Below, one piece after another: positions 6,846-13,712 of a stretch of DNA of 30,237 bases (its first letter is position 1; each line of letters opens with the position of its first letter). A program made the translations under genes and the position numbers. This stretch comes from UMGS1002 sp045586785 (GTDB lineage Bacteria > Bacillota > Clostridia > Oscillospirales > CAG-272), in NCBI GenBank assembly GCA_045586785.1, contig JAZNBA010000032.1, positions 1-30,237 on the forward strand, given 5' to 3'. Under the pieces are notes generated by a model. That model ran no database searches. It was not told the origin of the DNA and was given only the letters and a program-made list of their open reading frames with translations.

Positions 6846-7505
6846 TTGAAAAATTTTTTAAATATTTTGAAAAAATGTCCGCTTTTCGAGGGCATAGATG
6901 ACGATAGCCTTGTAAAGATGCTGGTATGCCTCGGGGCTCGCGTGGAAAGCTTTGACAAAAAATACACCATATTCGCCGAGGGCACACCCGCAAAATATAT
7001 AGGGATAGTTCTTTCGGGCTCAGCGCAAATAATTCAAGTGGACTATTACGGCAACAGAAGTATACTGTCCGAAATCGACGAAGCGCAAGTATTTGCGGAG
7101 GCTTTTGCCTGCGCAGAGGTATGCGCTCTTCCCGTTTCGGTAGTGGCAAATGAGCCGTGTGAAATTATGTTTATCAGCTGCGATCACATTCTCCATACCT
7201 GCTCCAATAACTGCGGCTTTCATCAACAGCTTATTTTCAATTTAATGAGGGATCTTGCCACAAAAACAATAATGTTTCATCAACGCATAGAAATAACCTC
7301 CAAGCGTTCCACCCGCGAAAAGCTGTTGACATATCTTGCACTGCAAGCTAAGAAATGCAACAGCAACAGCTTCGACATTCCCTTTGACCGTCAGGAGCTG
7401 GCAGACTATTTAGAGGTCGAGCGCAGCGGGCTTTCAGCCGAGATAGGTAAGCTGAAAAAAGAAGGGATTATTGACAATCAAAAAAATCATTTTATTTTAC
7501 TGTAA
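6846..7505 (+). CDS. Crp/Fnr-family transcriptional regulator
   Basis: The start is TTG at 6846, 6 nt after GGAG (6836-6839), giving 219 residues. An upstream ATG at 6762 would run through the promoter and operator. Residues 1-120 form the cyclic-nucleotide-binding-like beta-roll (FAEGTPAKYIGIVLSGSAQI). A long dimer helix follows, then the winged HTH near the C-terminus (FDRQELADYLEVERSGLSAEIGKL in two pieces, about 177-200). Several cysteines occur (FACAEVC, EPCEIMFISC, HTCSNNC), which could hold a cluster or sense redox, though this is inference. Genes of this type often control nitrosative or oxygen-stress genes in Clostridia. It lies next to exactly such genes. Confidence 0.88.
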   Translation: MKNFLNILKKCPLFEGIDDDSLVKMLVCLGARVESFDKKYTIFAEGTPAKYIGIVLSGSAQIIQVDYYGNRSILSEIDEAQVFAEAFACAEVCALPVSVVANEPCEIMFISCDHILHTCSNNCGFHQQLIFNLMRDLATKTIMFHQRIEITSKRSTREKLLTYLALQAKKCNSNSFDIPFDRQELADYLEVERSGLSAEIGKLKKEGIIDNQKNHFILL

Positions 7506-7513
7506 AAAATATC

Positions 7514-7547
7514 GGAGCTGAGTCACACATGACTCAGCTCCTCTTTG
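7514..7547. terminator. Bidirectional terminator
   Basis: A 12-bp perfect stem GGAGCTGAGTCA / TGACTCAGCTCC with a 4-nt loop. It is followed by TCTTTGTTT on the plus strand and by a T-run on the minus strand. It lies between the converging Crp/Fnr and ABC transporter genes. Confidence 0.9.
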
Positions 7548-7548
7548 T

Positions 7549-9501
7549 TTATTCAAGTTCAAATGCTCCGGTATAAAGCTGATAGTAGGTTCCCTTTTCG
7601 GCTATAAGCTTATCGTGGTTGCCGCGCTCGATTATTCGACCGTGTTCAAGCACCATGATAACGTCCGAATTCATAATGGTGGAAAGACGGTGAGCGATAA
7701 CAAATACCGTTCTCCCCTCCATCAGCTTATCCATACCGCGCTGAACTATGGCCTCGGTACGGGTATCGATGGACGATGTTGCCTCGTCAAGTATCATTAC
7801 GGGCGGGTCCGCAACAGCGGCGCGCGCTATAGCTATCAACTGACGCTGCCCCTGTGAAAGGTTGGCACCGTTATTAGTCAGCTCAGTGTCGTACCCGCCG
7901 GGAAGACGTGTGATAAAGTCATCCGCGCCCGCAAGCTTGGCAGCCTCGATGCACTCCTCGTCGGTAGCGTCAAGACGGCCGTAGCGTATATTCTCCATAA
8001 CGCTGCCCGTAAACAAGTTTGTATCCTGCAGAACTATGCCAAGGCTTCGGCGAAGATCGGATTTCTTTATCTTATTGATATTGATACCGTCATAGCGTAT
8101 CTTACCGTCGGCAATGTCGTAGAAACGGTTTATCAGGTTAGTAATGGTAGTCTTGCCCGCACCCGTGGCACCGACAAACGCCACCTTCTGACCCGGCTCC
8201 GCATAAACGGAGACGTTGTGAAGCACCTGCTTATCCTCTTCGTAGCCGAAATCAACGTCCACCATACGAACGTCGCCCTGAAGCAGTGTGTACGTCAGGC
8301 TTCCGTCACCGTGAGGATGCTTCCAAGCCCATTTACCGGTGCGCTCAGCAGTCTCGGTAATGTTACCTTGCGCATCAACCTTGCAGTTTACAAGCGTAAC
8401 GTAGCCGTCATCCTCCTCGGGTGTCTGATCCATAAGACCAAACACACGCTCAGCACCCGCCATAGCCATTACTATAGAGTTTATCTGCTGAGAAAGCTGG
8501 TTGACGTTACCCGTGAACTGCTTGGTCATGTTAAGGAAAGGAATGATAATATCGATGGAGAAATTACATCCCAATATATTGCCTGTAGTGAAAAGTCCTC
8601 TGAGGCTGGGGTTGGGTACCTGAGAGAGCAGGAATATGCCGCCCACAACGGCGCAGAAAACGTAAAGCACGTTACCTATATTCATAATGATGGGGCCTAA
8701 GGTATTAGCATAGGCGTGTGCCTTGTAGGTATCCTGCTCAAGCTCGCCGTTTATCTGATCAAACTCTTGCTTGACCTGCTCCTCATGGCAGAACACCTTA
8801 ATTACCTTCTGACCGTTCATCATTTCCTGAATATAGCCCTCGGTCTTACCGATAGACTTTTGCTGGCGTATAAAGTACTTGGCAGAGCCGCCGCCTATCT
8901 TCTTGGATACAAATACCATGGCAACTACACCGCACAGCACCACAAGCGTCATAAACATACTGTACCACAGCATAATACCAAGCACTGTAAGGACGATAAT
9001 TGTAGACGTAAGCAGCTGAGGCAACGAGCGCGATACAAGCTCACGAAGTGTATCGATATCGTTTGTATAATGGCTCATTATATCGCCATGCTTGTTGGTG
9101 TCAAAATACTTGATAGGCAGATTCTGCATGCCGTCAAACATACGGCAACGCATTTTGTTAAGAAAGCCCTGTGTGATATATGCCATAAGCTGTGTCTGCG
9201 CAATGGTAAAGGTAATTGACAGCGCATACAGCACAATAAGCATAACTATCATGGGAATTATCTCGCCGCTGGCTGTCTTCCAGTCAAAACTGCCCGCATC
9301 AAGATACTTGGTAACTACCTCCAGCACCTTCTGTGTAAATATAGAAGGAATTGAGGATACAAGCGCCGACATCGCGATACATACGGCGGTTATGGGGATG
9401 AGGACGGGATACGATTTGATAAGCAGCTTTACAACACGTGCAAGTACACCCATATTAATACGCGGCTTTTTGCCCATTGCGGATTTTTGAGGCTTACTCA
9501 T
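7549..9501 (-). CDS. ABC exporter half-transporter, consensus ATP site subunit
   Basis: The 650-residue protein has a six-helix exporter membrane domain (about 30-350) and a C-terminal ATPase. Walker A is GATGAGKTT (near 445), the signature is LSQGQRQ (near 551) and Walker B is MILDEATSS (near 570) with the catalytic Glu intact. The H-loop is AHRLST. The start is set at ATG 9501, 8 nt after GGAGG, so the gene overlaps the upstream partner's stop codon by 8 nt (ATGAGTAA). A charged N-terminal leader (KPQKSAMGKKPR) precedes the first helix, and an unusual insertion of about 40 residues (TLVNCKVDAQGNITE onward, roughly 375-415) precedes the ATPase. Substrate is unknown; drugs, lipids or peptides are usual for the family. 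Confidence 0.95.
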   Translation of the reverse strand: MSKPQKSAMGKKPRINMGVLARVVKLLIKSYPVLIPITAVCIAMSALVSSIPSIFTQKVLEVVTKYLDAGSFDWKTASGEIIPMIVMLIVLYALSITFTIAQTQLMAYITQGFLNKMRCRMFDGMQNLPIKYFDTNKHGDIMSHYTNDIDTLRELVSRSLPQLLTSTIIVLTVLGIMLWYSMFMTLVVLCGVVAMVFVSKKIGGGSAKYFIRQQKSIGKTEGYIQEMMNGQKVIKVFCHEEQVKQEFDQINGELEQDTYKAHAYANTLGPIIMNIGNVLYVFCAVVGGIFLLSQVPNPSLRGLFTTGNILGCNFSIDIIIPFLNMTKQFTGNVNQLSQQINSIVMAMAGAERVFGLMDQTPEEDDGYVTLVNCKVDAQGNITETAERTGKWAWKHPHGDGSLTYTLLQGDVRMVDVDFGYEEDKQVLHNVSVYAEPGQKVAFVGATGAGKTTITNLINRFYDIADGKIRYDGININKIKKSDLRRSLGIVLQDTNLFTGSVMENIRYGRLDATDEECIEAAKLAGADDFITRLPGGYDTELTNNGANLSQGQRQLIAIARAAVADPPVMILDEATSSIDTRTEAIVQRGMDKLMEGRTVFVIAHRLSTIMNSDVIMVLEHGRIIERGNHDKLIAEKGTYYQLYTGAFELE

Positions 9502-11236
9502 TATCATTACCTCCTCTCGTTTGCTGCTCATATATCTCGCGATATATGTCGCTAATCTTCAGCAGCTCGTCGTGAGTTCCGCAAGCGGATATCATACCGT
9601 TATCCATTACTATTATCATATCCGACTCCTGAATGGACGCTACGCGCTGAGCAATAATTATCTTCGTTGTTTCGGGGATATACTCGCGGAAGCCTGCGCG
9701 GATAAGCGCATCGGTGCGGGTATCGACCGCGCTTGTGGAGTCGTCAAGAATAAGTATCTTGGGACGCTTGAGCAGCGCGCGCGCGATACAAAGTCTTTGC
9801 TTCTGACCGCCCGAGACGTTTGTACCGCCTTGCTCTATCTTGGTGTCATAGCCATCCGGAAAAGAGCGTACAAAGTCATCTGCCTGCGCCAGACGGCAAG
9901 CCTCAATAAGCTCTTCGTCTGTAGCGTTTTCGTTACCCCAACGGAGATTTTGCTTGATAGTACCCGAAAACAACAGATTTTTCTGAAGCACCACGGCAAC
10001 CGATGAGCGAAGCGTATCAAGATCATACTCGCGCACATCCACGCCACCAACCTTGACGCTACCCTCGGTAGTGTCGTAAAGGCGGGAGATAAGCTGAACC
10101 AGCGAGGATTTACTTGAGCCTGTACCGCCCACAATACCTACTGTCATGCCCGACTTAATGTGCAGATCAATATCCGACAGTGCGAACTTTTTAGCCTTTT
10201 GCGAATACTTGAAGCTGACGTTATCGAAATCGATGGAGCCGTCCGCAACCTGCATAACTGCATTTTCGGGATTCTTCAGTGTACTCTCCTCGTCAAGCAC
10301 CTCGACAACACGCTTAATGGACTCACCCGAAATTGTGAGTATAACGTAGATCATAGACAGCATCATAAGCTGCATAAGTATCTGCATGCCGTATGTCAGC
10401 ATTGCGGATATCTCGCCTACGTTGATCAGGTTTCCGCCGTTCTCAATTATAAGCTTGGAGCCGACCAGCAGAACGAATATCATGTTAAAATTGACGCAGA
10501 ACTGCATTATGGGCGAGTTGCACGCAACTATGCGCTCAGCACGTGTAAAGTCACGGCAAATGTCCTCTGCGGCTGCACCGAACTTCTTTTTCTCGTATTC
10601 CTCGCGGGAAAAGCCCTTGACAACACGCATACCCCGCACATTTTCCTCAATGGACTCATTGAGTTTGTCGTACTTTTTGAACACCCGGCGGAAGGCAGGC
10701 ATCGCCTTGCGCGCAACCAGCAAAAGTCCGCACACAAGAACGGGAATAATGACTACAAAGGACGTAGCCAGCGCGCCTCCCATTATATACGCCATAATGA
10801 TGGAGAATATCAGCATCAGAGGAGCTCTGATGGCTGTTCTGATTATCATCATGTATGACATCTGAACGTTTGCAACGTCGGTGGTCATACGGGTAACAAG
10901 GGATGTGGCTGAAAATTTGTCAATATTCTCAAAAGAATAAGTTTGTACCTTATGAAAAATGTCTTGTCTTAGGTTTTTGGCAAAGCCCGCCGATGCTTTG
11001 GCGCAGGTCACGCCCGCAATACCGCCGCAGGACAGCGATGCAAACGCCATTATTATAAGCAGACCGCCCGTTTTGAGCACCGAGGACATTTCTGCCCCAT
11101 TTTTGATGCTGTTGACAAGTGCCGCCGTAATAAACGGAATAAGACACTCAATGATCGCTTCGCACAAAATGAACACAAACGTCAGTATTGACGGCGTTTT
11201 GTATTCTCTTATGCTACGCGCAAGCTTTCTTATCAT
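9494..11236 (-). CDS. ABC exporter half-transporter, degenerate ATP site subunit
   Basis: The 580-residue protein has the six-helix exporter domain (about 15-310) and an ATPase. Walker A is GGTGSSKSS (near 372), with Ser where the last Gly is usual. The signature is VSGGQKQ (near 477) and Walker B is LILDDSTSAVD (near 497). The catalytic Glu after Walker B is Asp, and the H-loop His is replaced by Gln (AQRVAS). These changes mark the non-catalytic nucleotide site seen in heterodimeric exporters such as TM287/288 and LmrCD. The start is ATG 11236, 6 nt after AGGAG. It is first in a two-gene operon and almost certainly pairs with the downstream subunit. Confidence 0.95.
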   Translation of the reverse strand: MIRKLARSIREYKTPSILTFVFILCEAIIECLIPFITAALVNSIKNGAEMSSVLKTGGLLIIMAFASLSCGGIAGVTCAKASAGFAKNLRQDIFHKVQTYSFENIDKFSATSLVTRMTTDVANVQMSYMMIIRTAIRAPLMLIFSIIMAYIMGGALATSFVVIIPVLVCGLLLVARKAMPAFRRVFKKYDKLNESIEENVRGMRVVKGFSREEYEKKKFGAAAEDICRDFTRAERIVACNSPIMQFCVNFNMIFVLLVGSKLIIENGGNLINVGEISAMLTYGMQILMQLMMLSMIYVILTISGESIKRVVEVLDEESTLKNPENAVMQVADGSIDFDNVSFKYSQKAKKFALSDIDLHIKSGMTVGIVGGTGSSKSSLVQLISRLYDTTEGSVKVGGVDVREYDLDTLRSSVAVVLQKNLLFSGTIKQNLRWGNENATDEELIEACRLAQADDFVRSFPDGYDTKIEQGGTNVSGGQKQRLCIARALLKRPKILILDDSTSAVDTRTDALIRAGFREYIPETTKIIIAQRVASIQESDMIIVMDNGMISACGTHDELLKISDIYREIYEQQTRGGNDNE

Positions 11237-11278
11237 AGGCAACTCCTTTCCTGTTTTTGCAAAAGTGATAACCCTATA

Positions 11279-11307
11279 ATTATACTACCATTGCCGTGCT
11301 TTTTCAA
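11279..11307 (-). promoter_or_regulatory. Promoter of the ABC exporter operon
   Basis: On the minus strand TTGAAA (11307-11302) and TATAAT (11284-11279) have a 17-bp spacer. The predicted start is about 30 bp before the gene. Confidence 0.85.
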
Positions 11308-11358
11308 GAGCTTTACAAAAGTTTTATTAAATAATTATATTTATTTATAATAGTCGCG

Positions 11359-11387
11359 TTGACAGCACCGGCGTAGTGCTGTATAAT
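11359..11387 (+). promoter_or_regulatory. Promoter of the sigma/anti-sigma operon, with inverted repeat in spacer
   Basis: A perfect TTGACA (11359-11364) and TATAAT (11382-11387) are 17 bp apart. The spacer holds CAGCAC-N7-GTGCTG (11363-11381), a 6-bp-arm inverted repeat that could be a repressor site. This is a housekeeping-type promoter, not an obvious ECF one. Confidence 0.85.
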
Positions 11388-11446
11388 AAAATCAAGAAAA
11401 ATTTCTCAAAGCATGAAATATCGGCGTGTTTTTTTCGATTATATGG

Positions 11447-11466
11447 GTGAGAACACGTGTTATCAC
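11447..11466 (+). promoter_or_regulatory. Near-perfect 20-bp palindrome in the sigma gene leader
   Basis: GTGA-g-AACACGTGTT-a-TCAC has nine of ten base pairs symmetric and lies 5 nt before the AAGGAGG (11471-11477). It is about 55 bp downstream of the predicted transcription start. It could be a DNA operator or an RNA structure affecting translation. Confidence 0.5.
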
Positions 11467-11485
11467 TCCTAAGGAGGACGTTAAA

Positions 11486-12037
11486 TTGAACGACACCAAC
11501 CAATTGCTGCAGCTTCTCAACTCGCGAGACGAAACTGCGCTCGAGCTTATAAATACACGTTACGGTGCTCTGCTCCGTTCACTTGCACAGCGGTTGCTGG
11601 GCTCACGGGAGGACGCAGAGGAATGTCTTAACGACGTACTGCTGGAGGTATGGAACACCATCCCCCCTGCCGCACCGTCATCCGTGTCGTCCTACGCTTG
11701 TATGCTTATCCGTCGAACCGCCATTGACAGAGTGCGCAAAAATACCGCCGAAAAGCGGGGCGGCGGCGAATATTTCGCATCGCTTGACGAGCTGTCCGAG
11801 GTCATATCTGACGAGGGCGAGGTTGACAGCACCGAGCTACGCGACGCGCTGAATGAGTTTCTCGGCAATCTGCCACCGACGGACCGCGCGCTGTTCATGG
11901 GACGCTATTTCGGCGCGGAAGCCATAGCAAGCCTCGCCGCACGGCTCGGAATGAGCAAAAACGCCGTAACGCTGAGACTGTCGCGCATACGCGGCAAGCT
12001 CAAAATATACTTAACGAAAAGAGGAATTTCGGTATGA
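11486..12037 (+). CDS. ECF-type RNA polymerase sigma factor
   Basis: The 183-residue protein starts at TTG 11486, 8 nt after AAGGAGG; longer in-frame starts have no ribosome site. Residues 5-75 form sigma region 2 (RLLGSREDAEECLNDVLLEVW), the -10 recognition and core-binding part. Residues 125-178 form region 4 (LPPTDRALFMGRYF, then a helix-turn-helix LAARLGMSKNAVTLRLSRIR) for the -35. The length and two-domain layout are those of ECF sigma factors. It overlaps the next gene by 4 nt (ATGA), the usual linkage of sigma and anti-sigma. Which genes it controls is not visible here. Confidence 0.93.
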   Translation: MNDTNQLLQLLNSRDETALELINTRYGALLRSLAQRLLGSREDAEECLNDVLLEVWNTIPPAAPSSVSSYACMLIRRTAIDRVRKNTAEKRGGGEYFASLDELSEVISDEGEVDSTELRDALNEFLGNLPPTDRALFMGRYFGAEAIASLAARLGMSKNAVTLRLSRIRGKLKIYLTKRGISV

Positions 12038-13317
12038 AAAACAATAAAAAACTATCCGATGCGCTTGGTAGCATAGACGAAAAATACATTGATGAATACG
12101 TAAACGGTCAGAGCGTTGTCAGCCGCCGCCCCATGATATGGCGCACGGTTATCGCGGCATCTGTTGCGGTCACACTGCTGGTGGGCGCGGTAATAGGCAT
12201 ACCCGCCGCGCTTCGCGGCAACACCGAGCTTGGAGATGATACAATTATCGAGATAGGCGAACAGCCAATTATAGGCGACGCCGAGCGCGAATACATTATC
12301 GATGCCAACGGCAACACGGTGCTTCACATTAAAAATCAGCTAAATCTGCCAAATGATCTGTCAAATCATGTCCACTACCAGGCATCTCAAGCTGAAATTG
12401 CAACCGAAAACTACAGAGAAACATACTTTCCGTGGGAAGAAAATATTAAGCTTGCTAAAAAGAACACTTCTCCCACAAATCTTATTTTCACGGGAATTCC
12501 CATTGCCAAGGACACCTACGTTTTCGACAAAGAGGTTACGGTATACGATGACAACCGCATCGTGGAATACGACGTCGCATCCGGCACCACATCCGTAAAG
12601 GAAATACCGGGTGTGGAGACAAAAGCACCCGAACAAAAAGTCAAACGCACGTACTTCTCTGTTCTCTCCATAAAAATAACCTCAATTCTCAAGAAAAACA
12701 ATACCACAGGCTACGAGGTTGGCGACATAATACACATCTATCTTGAAGACAGCTTTTATCTTGACGATAACGTTGTCGAGATCGTCATTCCCGAAGCAAA
12801 CAACCAACCTCCGCTTCCGAACACAACCTCCATACCTGTGTGGAGACCTGTACCGCCTGACACCGAAATAGCATACGAAGTAGTCACAGAATATCCCCTT
12901 GACCTCACCACCACAGCCGCACCTGCGTGGGACGGTGTGCCCGGCGTAGATACCGAACAAGGCACAACCGCTGTCAGCACTTTTCCCGAAACGGAAATAG
13001 CAATAGAGACGGCTTATGAAGGTGTTGTGACCGCGGTTGCAGAGGGCACGGTAAGCGTCGAATCTCAGGGCTATGTTCCTCCGAGCGTTCCCGTAGTAAC
13101 CGCAACAGAGCCCACCACAAACGGCAACGCCGAAGAGAATAACAATAATACCGCATCTCATTCCACCGAACGCCTTTATATTGTGTTTAAGAACTCAAAC
13201 GGCAAATCCTTTATTTCGGACGAAGTAAAAGCCACAGGTCTTGCCCCCGAGGACGCTTGGCGCATCAGCGATTCCTGCACTATTGAAGAATACAGGACCG
13301 GTAATTTTAAGCAGTAA
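12034..13317 (+). CDS. Membrane-anchored putative anti-sigma factor
   Basis: The 427-residue protein has a short cytoplasmic part (1-35) with a KLSDALGSIDEKYIDEY segment of a kind common in Clostridial proteins encoded after ECF sigma genes. One membrane helix (about 38-60, VIAASVAVTLLVGAVIGI) follows, then a long outer domain. The outer part holds a beta-rich section (60-260), a Thr/Pro/Glu-rich stretch (260-375) that looks like a wall-spanning linker, and a C-terminal piece of about 45 residues. The start overlaps the sigma gene stop. By position and topology it should bind the sigma factor inside and sense a signal outside. No known sensor domain was recognised. Confidence 0.75.
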   Translation: MKNNKKLSDALGSIDEKYIDEYVNGQSVVSRRPMIWRTVIAASVAVTLLVGAVIGIPAALRGNTELGDDTIIEIGEQPIIGDAEREYIIDANGNTVLHIKNQLNLPNDLSNHVHYQASQAEIATENYRETYFPWEENIKLAKKNTSPTNLIFTGIPIAKDTYVFDKEVTVYDDNRIVEYDVASGTTSVKEIPGVETKAPEQKVKRTYFSVLSIKITSILKKNNTTGYEVGDIIHIYLEDSFYLDDNVVEIVIPEANNQPPLPNTTSIPVWRPVPPDTEIAYEVVTEYPLDLTTTAAPAWDGVPGVDTEQGTTAVSTFPETEIAIETAYEGVVTAVAEGTVSVESQGYVPPSVPVVTATEPTTNGNAEENNNNTASHSTERLYIVFKNSNGKSFISDEVKATGLAPEDAWRISDSCTIEEYRTGNFKQ

Positions 13318-13391
13318 AGTAAAAAAGTCAGCCGCAAGGCGTGTCTGCAATAGAGCAATTTAAAAAATTGAACATCTTACAATCAAAAAAC

Positions 13392-13427
13392 GGCAGAGAA
13401 GCGTTACGCTTCTCTGCCAATTTTCTT
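13392..13427 (+). terminator. Terminator of the sigma/anti-sigma operon, inside the mosaic
   Basis: A 12-bp perfect stem GGCAGAGAAGCG / CGCTTCTCTGCC with a TTA loop, preceded by an A-run and followed by AATTTTCTT. It could equally be one of the mosaic's own hairpins. Confidence 0.7.
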
Positions 13428-13660
13428 GAAAAAAGATACTAATTGTCGATATGCCTCGCCTCACGCAAGCGTGAACTCAGCTCGATATATTTGCCTTTCC
13501 GCGAACCCCCAAAGCTCGCGCACTCGCTTCGGGTAACCCCAGCAGCTCAAACTCGATATGATATAAATCCGCGCTCACGCAGTGAGCATATCGAGTGCGT
13601 TAGCACATATCGAACGCGTTAGCGTATATCGAAAATCCGCGCAAGCGGATTTATATCGAT

Positions 13661-13707
13661 GGCGTACCTGCTCTATCGCAGGTACGCCAAGGCTGACTTT
13701 TTTACTT
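13661..13707. terminator. Hairpins at the right end of the mosaic
   Basis: GGCGTACCTGC-TCTATC-GCAGGTACGCC is a perfect 11-bp stem at 13661-13688. It is followed by GGCTGACTTTTTT, so with the A-rich left end it resembles a terminator. It lies 6 bp from the stop of the downstream minus-strand gene. Confidence 0.5.
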
Positions 13708-13712
13708 GTATT

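Larger units (their letters stand above)
13317..13707. repeat. Non-coding palindrome mosaic bounded by ~40-bp inverted repeats
   Basis: The ends are inverted copies: AAGTAAAAAAGTCAGCC (13317-13333) matches the complement of 13691-13707 exactly (17 bp), and the match continues inward through GGCGT..TGC.ATAGAGCA with three mismatches to 13357 and 13669. Between them are three TCGATAT (13446, 13482, 13553) and four inverted copies ATATCGA (13588, 13607, 13626, 13653). Small hairpins separate several of them: GTGC-GTTA-GCAC, ACGC-GTTA-GCGT, AAATCCGC-GCAA-GCGGATTT, GCTCAC-GCA-GTGAGC and TCACGC-AA-GCGTGA. There is no credible gene. It fills the whole gap between two converging genes, and its left end reaches the last base of the anti-sigma stop codon. 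A MITE-like or REP-like element is the best guess. Clear target duplications were not found. Confidence 0.7.

Noticed and set aside
10160..10858. Plus-strand open frame of 232 codons
   Set aside because: It is antisense to the ABC subunit and has no ribosome site or known motif.
13446..13659. Possible CRISPR array from the repeated ATATCGA motif
   Set aside because: The repeats are only 7 bp, occur in both directions and are separated by small palindromes rather than unique spacers; no cas genes are nearby.
13315..13710. TA target duplication for the mosaic
   Set aside because: TA is found on both sides, but the two ends are out of step by one base, and a 2-bp match is not evidence.
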